Assembly: GCA_937991435.1 (NCBI GenBank) | Contig: CALKPY010000020.1 | Span: 1 to 41,612 of the forward strand | Reading direction: 5' to 3' | Source of the DNA: an uncultured Acidimicrobiales bacterium | GTDB lineage: Bacteria; Actinomycetota; Acidimicrobiia; Acidimicrobiales; UBA10347 | Length of the DNA: 41,612 nt | Shown here: in pieces, positions 36,390 through 41,612 of the stretch | Numbering within the stretch: the stretch's first letter is position 1 | Layout of the letters: each line of letters opens with the position of its first letter | Position numbers and translations under genes: made by a program | Notes under the pieces: generated by a model | What the model was told of the DNA's origin: nothing | The model's database searches: none | The model's input: only the letters and a program-made list of their open reading frames with translations

Positions 36390-36905
36390 ATGACGACTGT
36401 TCTTGACCCGACCAACGAGGCCACGCCGACGCGTATCGAACCATCGATGCGCCCCGAGTCGCTTTCAGGTCTCACGGTTGGCCTGCTCGATATTTCAAAA
36501 CCGCGCGGCGATGTCTTCCTCGATCAAATTGAGTCAAAGCTCACCGAGCTTGGCTCCACCGTCAAGCGTTATGCGAAACCAACGTTCGCAAAACCAGCTC
36601 CGGTTGATCTGCGCCACCAGATCGCCATCGAGTGTGACGCGGTGATCGAAGCGCTCGCCGATTGAGGTAGCTGCACGTCATGCAGTGTGCATGACATCAC
36701 CGACCTTGAACGCCGTGGTCTACCGGGAGTGTTCGTGGCATCAAGACCTTTTGTTGACGCGGCTGAAACCCAGGCACGGCAGCTCGGCTTCGATGCCAGC
36801 AGGGTCTTTGTTGAGCATCCGATTCAGGATCGCGCCGATGACGAGATGCGGGCGATTGCCGACCAGGCCGTGACCCAACTCATCGCTGCGATCAGCGGAC
36901 CCTAG
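36390..36905 (+). CDS. UGSC-family selenoprotein (TGA at 36663-36665 read as selenocysteine)
   Basis: A 171-residue protein if the TGA at codon 92 encodes selenocysteine. The first 91 codons give LSGLTVGLLDISKPRGDVFLD and end ECDAVIEALAD. After the TGA come GSCTSCSVHDITDLERRGLPGVFV, then FVEHPIQDRADDEMRAIA, and a TAG at 36903. The ALAD-U-GSC-T-S junction is the hallmark of UGSC-family (seleno)proteins, known mainly from marine bacteria; in many relatives the U is Cys. The frame stays open for 79 codons after GAT-TGA with no change of style, and a SECIS-like hairpin lies at the right place. The biochemical role is not known; a redox or thiol-linked reaction is inferred. A pseudogene split by a nonsense mutation is the main alternative and is less likely. 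No selA, selB or selC is in the window. Confidence 0.9.
36677..36695 (+). promoter_or_regulatory. Bacterial SECIS element
   Basis: Arms GTCATGCA (36677-36684) and TGCATGAC (36688-36695) form a perfect 8-bp stem with loop GTG (36685-36687). The loop begins with G, and this G is 19 nt after the TGA, inside the 16-37 nt range known for bacterial SECIS elements. It would recruit SelB with selenocysteyl-tRNA. Confidence 0.85.
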
Positions 36906-36944
36906 GCGCCGGCCGCCAAACGCGCAGCCGGTCGGCCAAAAAGT

Positions 36945-36983
36945 AGAAACCCCCGGCCGGAGGGGGAAAGGCCGAGGGTTTCT
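36945..36983. terminator. Bidirectional terminator between the UGSC gene and the glc operon
   Basis: Arms at 36945-36958 (AGAAACCCCCGGCC) and 36970-36983 (GGCCGAGGGTTTCT) pair over 14 positions with one mismatch and an 11-nt loop. On the minus strand the hairpin is followed by ACTTTTTGG, a short U-tract, so it best fits the end of glcBDEF; on the plus strand it follows the UGSC stop after 39 bp. The rest of 36906-37178 shows no gene. Confidence 0.7.
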
Positions 36984-37131
36984 GTCGAGGAGCAGCCGCC
37001 CCTTGGAGGGGGGGGACGAGGCAACTGTTCTCGGATTTGTCGAGCGGTTCGGTGGGATGTTCCTTGCCGCCTTTATCTATCGACCTTGGCTACCCCAACT
37101 TGAGGATTTCGCCGAGATACTTCGGGGTTAT

Positions 37132-37175
37132 GTTCTTGGATTGGCAGTTCTTGGATTGGCAGTTCTTGGTTGGCA
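37132..37175 (+). repeat. Three tandem copies of a 15-bp unit after glcF
   Basis: GTTCTTGGATTGGCA at 37132-37146 and 37147-37161, then a 14-bp copy lacking one A at 37162-37175. It lies 3 bp beyond the glcF stop codon, in the glc operon 3' region. No function is evident. Confidence 0.9.
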
Positions 37176-37178
37176 AGC

Positions 37179-38324
37179 TCAGCCGTTGAGCGCTCGATCG
37201 ACGAGGGTCATCGGGTGCACGGTCTCGACCCCTGCTTGGGCGAGATGCATTGAGCAACCGGGATTGGCGCTGGCCACGACATCGGGCGTAGCTCGTTCGA
37301 TAGCGCCCACTTTGCGATCTCGGATCTGTCCCGCGAGCTCGGGCTGCAGCACCGAATAGGCACCCCCTGCCCCGCAGCACAGACCGTCGTCGTCGAGTTC
37401 TACTAGCTCACGTACGAATGGCTCGAGAACCGTGCGGGTCGCCGTATGAACCCGTTGCACGTGGCGCAGATGGCACGGGTCTTGCACTGCGACTCGCAGA
37501 TCAAGCGGTTCGACCGCAGGAAGCGAGTCAACATGCTCGGCAAGGAATTCGCTGATGTCGAATACTCGCTTCGAAAATGCTGCGGCGGAGTCGGTTCCGA
37601 GCATGTGGCCGTAGTCCTTCATCGCTGCGCCACAGCCTGCTGAATTCACAAGTACCGGTGCGTCAGCGAGTGCGCTGATCGCCTTGGCCGCAAGGTTTCG
37701 GGCGTCGTTACCCATGCCGGCGTGTGACTGAAGCGCACCGCAACATGGAGCGAGGTCGTTGGTGGGCTGCACGCCAAAGCCGGCAGCTTCGAGAACTCGC
37801 TTGGTTGCCGCGTGAACCTCGCGCTGCCAAGCATCCATGACACAACCAGTAAACAGCCACACGTCATCGCCCGAGGCAACCAGCGGCTTCTGGCGGACCG
37901 GAAGCTCGTCTGGCAGCCCCAACCTTTTGGGCAACAGACCAGATTTGTTCGCCACGGCCAATGCTGCGGTCCCTGCCTTGAGCAGCTTGGGGTGGGCCAA
38001 CGGTTTCAGCGCGAGCTGTTGCCACTTTGGGGTCATGTGGCCGTTGTCGACAAGCGTTTCGCGTGTCTGTTCCATGAGATGTCCAAAGGGCACGTTGCTC
38101 GGGCAAGCAGGTTCGCAGCCGCGACATTGCACACACGTGGCAAAGGCGTCGACGACTTCTGACGTCACGGGCGCGTCATTGTCTTGCACCTCGCGCATGA
38201 GCTGAATGCGCCCGCGCGGTGACATGGTCTCATCACCGGTGACCCGAAACGTCGGGCAGTGCGGCAGGCAGAGGCCGCATTGCACGCAGGTGTTGAGATC
38301 GTCGGCATCGAGTTTGAGGTCCAT
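37179..38324 (-). CDS. glcF: Glycolate oxidase iron-sulphur subunit
   Basis: A 381-residue iron-sulphur protein. Two 4Fe-4S motifs lie near the N-terminus: CVQCGLCLPHCP and CVQCRGCEPACP. Two Cys-rich CCG domains follow, with LAPCCGALQSHAG and DGLCCGAGGAYSV, and CHLRHVQR between them. It passes electrons from the flavin subunits to quinone. ATG 38324 shares one base with the glcE stop (TGATG), so the two are coupled; a longer frame starting at 38450 would overlap glcE by over 120 bases. It is the last gene of glcBDEF. Confidence 0.93.
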   Translation of the reverse strand: MDLKLDADDLNTCVQCGLCLPHCPTFRVTGDETMSPRGRIQLMREVQDNDAPVTSEVVDAFATCVQCRGCEPACPSNVPFGHLMEQTRETLVDNGHMTPKWQQLALKPLAHPKLLKAGTAALAVANKSGLLPKRLGLPDELPVRQKPLVASGDDVWLFTGCVMDAWQREVHAATKRVLEAAGFGVQPTNDLAPCCGALQSHAGMGNDARNLAAKAISALADAPVLVNSAGCGAAMKDYGHMLGTDSAAAFSKRVFDISEFLAEHVDSLPAVEPLDLRVAVQDPCHLRHVQRVHTATRTVLEPFVRELVELDDDGLCCGAGGAYSVLQPELAGQIRDRKVGAIERATPDVVASANPGCSMHLAQAGVETVHPMTLVDRALNG

Positions 38325-39253
38325 CAGTGCGCTCCTGGCACTCGCCCAGGGTTGAGCCGCCCGGTCGGGTCGAACTGTTGCTTGACCCGCCTGCTCAGCG
38401 CGGCGACAACTGGGTTTGTGGGCGTGGCTGGTTGCGGGATCGAAGCCCACACGGTGCCGACGCCAATCGATGCCACCCAGGTGGCACCATTCCAGCGGCT
38501 GGGATCACCAAGTTCAGACGGAACCAGCGACCAACGATGTGCAGGCAGTTCTGGGGCTTGTGCGACTTCGGCCCAGGTTCCGATCGCGGCGAGTCGAGCT
38601 GTTTCGGCGGCAACCGCTGGGCCGTGACCTTCGATCTGCACGGTCGTGATGATGCCGTTCCACAGCACTGCGCTTGGCCGCAGGATCGTGTCAAGCACCG
38701 CAAACGGGTCAGCGTCGCTCGACTCAAGCCACACCGTCGTGGCCGGAAGCGGGTTGGTGCGCAAGATCACTTCGGCAAAGAGCCCGAGGGTGCCCAGCGA
38801 ACCGGTCATGAGCCGCGGCAGGTCGAAGCCGGTGACGTTCTTGACAGTAGGACCGCCGCCGGTCACCAGCTTGGCGTCGTCGGCGACATAGCGAATCTGC
38901 AGAACCGCCTCGCGAACCCGGCCACGCCCAAGCACGTGCACATCATTTTCACCGACAGCGATAGCGCCACCAACGGTGCCGCCCCGCTCGGGCAGGCCGG
39001 TTCGTTGGCCCTGCTCAGCCAACGCGGCGTGCAGATCAGCGACGCTCGTTCCAGCGCGCACACAGACCGTCATCTCGTCGGGCACATATTCGACGATTCC
39101 AGTCGGGGCTTTGACCAGGCGGGTTTGCGGGTCTGCCGCTCCCCCGATGTGCCAGCGGGTTCGGCTTCCTTCGACCGCGACTGGGCCCTCGACGCCGACC
39201 TCTTCGGCGAGGCGGTGCAGAACCGGGTCGGTGACAGTTAGACGGGCGCTCAT
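38324..39253 (-). CDS. glcE: Glycolate oxidase FAD-binding subunit GlcE
   Basis: A 309-residue FAD-linked oxidase subunit. FAD-binding elements are MTVCVRAGTSVADLHAALAEQGQ, RGGTVGGAIAVG and GGPTVKNVTGFDLPRLMTGSLGTLG (here shown as KNVTGFDLPRLMTGSLGTLG). It is shorter than GlcD and lacks its catalytic C-terminal part, as is usual for GlcE. ATG 39253 overlaps the glcD stop in an ATGA. It sits between glcD and glcF. Confidence 0.9.
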   Translation of the reverse strand: MSARLTVTDPVLHRLAEEVGVEGPVAVEGSRTRWHIGGAADPQTRLVKAPTGIVEYVPDEMTVCVRAGTSVADLHAALAEQGQRTGLPERGGTVGGAIAVGENDVHVLGRGRVREAVLQIRYVADDAKLVTGGGPTVKNVTGFDLPRLMTGSLGTLGLFAEVILRTNPLPATTVWLESSDADPFAVLDTILRPSAVLWNGIITTVQIEGHGPAVAAETARLAAIGTWAEVAQAPELPAHRWSLVPSELGDPSRWNGATWVASIGVGTVWASIPQPATPTNPVVAALSRRVKQQFDPTGRLNPGRVPGAH

Positions 39254-40743
39254 GCCCACACCTCGCGTGGCACCCGTTTAAGCGCCGCAATATCGGCGCA
39301 GCTATGGCCGCTGGGAATCACCTTGCCTGGGTTGGTGCGACAGCCCGGGTCAAAGGCTTGACGCAGCCGGTTCTGGTGCGCCAGATCGTCGTCGGTGAAG
39401 AACAGGTCCATGAACTTCTGTTTCTCGACGCCTACGCCATGTTCGCCAGAGAGCACGCCACCGGCATTGAGCGACGCTGTCAGAATCTCGTCGCCCGCCG
39501 CGTGGACCCGTTCGATCACGCCCGGTTCACGCTTATCAAAGACCAACAGCGGGTGCAAGTTCCCGTCGCCTGCGTGGAACACGTTCATCACGATCAGGTC
39601 ATGACGCTCGGCGATTGCGGAGACCTCGTCGAGCACGTCGGCGAGTCGTGATCGGGGCACGACGGTGTCGTGCAGGTAGTAGTCGGGAGCAATCTGGGCA
39701 ACGGCCCCAAAGGCAGTCTTGCGGCCCTTCCATAACAGCGCCCGCTCGGTTTCATCGGCCGCGAAGCGCACTTCGATAGCGCCTTGTTCGCGTCCGATCT
39801 CCGCGATGCGGTTGGCGTCGATCTCGATCGATTCGGCCAGGCCATCGACTTCGGCAAGCAATACCGCGCCGGCGTCGGTCGGGTAGCCAGCGCCGACATA
39901 GGTTTCGACCGCTTGGGTGATGCGCTGATCCATGACTTCGAGGGCAGCCGGCACGATGCCCGCAGCGATAATGGCGCTGACCGTGTGTGCAGCATTTCGC
40001 ACGGTGTCGAATGACAACAGCATGGTTTTGACTGCAGGCGCATTGGGGGTGATGCGCACCGCAACTTTGGTCGCGATGCCGAGTGTGCCTTCGCTGCCGA
40101 TGAACACGCCGCGCAGATCAAGGCCTGCCGGTTCTGCGTCGAGTCCGCCGAGCATCGCAACTTCGCCAGACGGAAGCACGACTTCGATAGCCAACACGTG
40201 CGCGTTGGTTACGCCATAGGCAAGACAATGCGGCCCGCCGGAATTGTTGGCGACATTGCCGCCGATCGTGCACACCTGTTGGCTCGATGGGTCTGGCGCA
40301 AAGTGGAACCCGAGCGGCATCAGATGGCGTGTCAGGTCAAGGTTGACCACACCAGGCTCGACCCACGCGATTCGGTTGTCGACGTCGACCTCGATGATGT
40401 TGTTCATGCGGGTGACGGCAACAACGATCGGGGCGCCGAGAGGAATAGCGCCACCGGCCAGACCGGTACCTGCGCCGCGGGGCACGATGTTGCGTGTGTG
40501 TTTCTCAGCGATTCGCATGACCGACTGGACTTCGGCGGTCGTCAGTGGGTAGCAGACCGGCCCAGCGACGCCGCCGTCGAAGATCGAGGCGTCGTGGCTG
40601 AGCAGGGTGCGCTCAGCACCGTCGTAGCGAACCCGGCTGGGGTCGAGCGCGGCACGTAGTGCTTCGACGACAGGGTCGCCGTCGCCCGCAGTGGGTTGGT
40701 TGAGATTAAGTCGACGGCGAACCGAACTGAGGAAACCCGCCAT
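39250..40743 (-). CDS. glcD: Glycolate oxidase subunit GlcD (FAD-linked)
   Basis: A 497-residue FAD-linked oxidase. The FAD-binding_4 domain has VPRGAGTGLAGGAIPLG and CTIGGNVANNSGGPHCLAYG; the C-terminal oxidase domain has MNVFHAGDGNLHPLLVFD and GGVLSGEHGVGVEKQKFM. It oxidises glycolate (or D-lactate in some relatives) to the 2-oxo acid; the glcE, glcF and glcB neighbours support glycolate. GGAGAG precedes ATG 40743; the frame extension to 40851 overlaps glcB and is rejected. Confidence 0.93.
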   Translation of the reverse strand: MAGFLSSVRRRLNLNQPTAGDGDPVVEALRAALDPSRVRYDGAERTLLSHDASIFDGGVAGPVCYPLTTAEVQSVMRIAEKHTRNIVPRGAGTGLAGGAIPLGAPIVVAVTRMNNIIEVDVDNRIAWVEPGVVNLDLTRHLMPLGFHFAPDPSSQQVCTIGGNVANNSGGPHCLAYGVTNAHVLAIEVVLPSGEVAMLGGLDAEPAGLDLRGVFIGSEGTLGIATKVAVRITPNAPAVKTMLLSFDTVRNAAHTVSAIIAAGIVPAALEVMDQRITQAVETYVGAGYPTDAGAVLLAEVDGLAESIEIDANRIAEIGREQGAIEVRFAADETERALLWKGRKTAFGAVAQIAPDYYLHDTVVPRSRLADVLDEVSAIAERHDLIVMNVFHAGDGNLHPLLVFDKREPGVIERVHAAGDEILTASLNAGGVLSGEHGVGVEKQKFMDLFFTDDDLAHQNRLRQAFDPGCRTNPGKVIPSGHSCADIAALKRVPREVWA

Positions 40744-40756
40744 ATGACTCTCCGGA

Positions 40757-41612
40757 CTAGCGCCGTAGCGCCTTGAGTTCACGCCGGCGGGCGTGAAGGA
40801 TTGGTTCGGTGTAGCCAGATGGCTGCTCTGTCCCCGACAGCACAAGGTCACACGCCGCTGTAAATGCCGGACCGTCGAACCCGGGCGCCATCGGCGAGTA
40901 GTTGGGGTCGTCAGCGTTTTGTCGGTCGACGACCGCAGCCATTTTTTGCATGGTCGCCGTCACGGCGTCGCTGTCAACAATTCCGTGATGGAGCCAGTTG
41001 GCCATGTGTTGCGATGAGATGCGGCAGGTGGCGCGGTCTTCCATGAGACCAACGTCATTGATGTCGGGGACTTTGGAACAGCCAACGCCGTGGTCGACCC
41101 AGCGCACCACGTAACCAAGGATGCCTTGAGCGTTGTTGTCGAGTTCGGCCTGGATCTCTTCGGCGGTCCAGTTGGTGTCGCCTGCGAGCGGAATCGTCAA
41201 GATGTCGTCGAGTCTCGCCCGAGGTCCAGCGGCCAGCAGCTCACGCTGGCGAGCCAGCACATCGACCTGGTGATAGTGCGTGGCGTGCAAGGTGGCTGCG
41301 GTCGGCGACGGCACCCAAGCGCAATTGGCGCCTGATTGTGGGTGGCCGATTTTTTGCTCAAGCATGTTGGCCATCAGGTCTGGTGTCGCCCACATGCCTT
41401 TGCCGATCTGTGCTTTGCCGTGCAGTCCGCAGGCCAAGCCAACGTCGACGTTCCAGTCTTCGTAGGCGCCGATCCAGGCTTGCGCTTTCATGTCGCTCTT
41501 GCGCACGAATGGGCCGGCTTCCATCGACGTGTGCATCTCGTCGCCGGTGCGATCAAGGAAGCCGGTGTTGATAAACACCACTCGGTTGGCAACGGCTCTG
41601 ATGCACTCGGCG
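40757..41612 (-). CDS. glcB: Malate synthase G, C-terminal part (5' partial)
   Basis: The frame runs off the right edge; 284 C-terminal residues are seen. [20 protein letters not shown] is the G-form core sequence, and [20 protein letters not shown] holds the counterpart of the E. coli catalytic base Asp-631 (in LMEDRAT). The end [16 protein letters not shown] is typical. It condenses glyoxylate and acetyl-CoA to malate, so it consumes the glyoxylate made by GlcDEF. It is upstream of glcD with a 13-bp gap, which puts it first (of those visible) in the operon, unlike E. coli where glcB is last. Confidence 0.95.
   Translation of the reverse strand, partial: AECIRAVANRVVFINTGFLDRTGDEMHTSMEAGPFVRKSDMKAQAWIGAYEDWNVDVGLACGLHGKAQIGKGMWATPDLMANMLEQKIGHPQSGANCAWVPSPTAATLHATHYHQVDVLARQRELLAAGPRARLDDILTIPLAGDTNWTAEEIQAELDNNAQGILGYVVRWVDHGVGCSKVPDINDVGLMEDRATCRISSQHMANWLHHGIVDSDAVTATMQKMAAVVDRQNADDPNYSPMAPGFDGPAFTAACDLVLSGTEQPSGYTEPILHARRRELKALRR

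Noticed and set aside
36390-36665. A complete 91-residue protein ending at the TGA
   Set aside because: The frame continues open for 79 codons after the TGA with the GSC motif directly after it and a SECIS-type hairpin, so the TGA is read as selenocysteine.
36687-36905. A separate small gene beginning at GTG 36687
   Set aside because: It is the in-frame continuation of the UGSC gene, starts inside the SECIS loop and has no ribosome-binding site.
37003-37359. Small hydrophobic plus-strand frame across the 15-bp repeats
   Set aside because: Its LAVLG repeats come from the tandem DNA repeat and it overlaps the end of glcF; no family features.
38327-39241. 304-codon open frame opposite glcE
   Set aside because: A GC-rich antisense shadow; glcE on the other strand has clear FAD-binding motifs and operon overlaps.

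Overview
The window looks like a chromosomal stretch from a high-GC Gram-positive bacterium, most plausibly an actinobacterium of the Acidimicrobiia type (for example the marine Ilumatobacter group). This rests on the gene order, frequent GTG starts, apparent leaderless starts and protein style; no 16S rRNA gene is present, so the class assignment is inference. Most of the window is core genome. There are no insertion sequences, prophage genes or CRISPR arrays.

Layout. Positions 2-850: 3' part of a protein with an FtsX-type extracellular domain joined to a sortase-like domain that lacks the catalytic residues. Positions 881-9330: an NADPH-dependent FMN reductase, the ribosome-rescue hydrolase ArfB, a hydroxypyruvate-isomerase-like protein, a MoxR ATPase/VWA pair, an OmpA/fasciclin envelope protein with a (Glu-Pro)20 stalk, MurJ and a TerC-family transporter. 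Positions 9460-30057: the actinobacterial growth cluster, read mainly on the minus strand in the order tig-clpP-clpX-folC-ndk-mreBCD-mrdA-rodA-rSAM(TIGR03960)-DUF2344(TIGR03936)-rne-rplU-rpmA-obgE-proB, with dgt inserted on the plus strand between rpmA and obgE. It combines protein quality control, nucleotide and folate supply, rod-shape wall synthesis and ribosome/RNA functions. Positions 30147-36905 (plus strand): tRNA-Gly(UCC), a large DivIVA-like coiled-coil protein, a nuclease lipoprotein, a thioredoxin-domain protein, a cysteine-containing lipoprotein and a UGSC-family gene. Positions 37179-41612 (minus strand): a glyoxylate/glycolate operon glcB-glcD-glcE-glcF, with glcB running off the window.

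The most notable item is at 36390-36905. The reading frame is interrupted by one TGA, directly followed by codons for Gly-Ser-Cys and then 79 further open codons. A perfect 8-bp hairpin with a GTG loop lies at the spacing expected of a bacterial SECIS element. I read this as a genuine UGSC-family selenoprotein whose TGA encodes selenocysteine; a standard gene caller would split or truncate it. Other points of interest are the catalytically dead sortase-like protein, a trigger factor with a 64-residue Asp/His tail (22 His), a DivIVA-like protein with PxID repeats and 11-residue coiled-coil repeats, and a recurring TANNNT plus 6-8 nt arrangement before start codons that suggests leaderless mRNAs.
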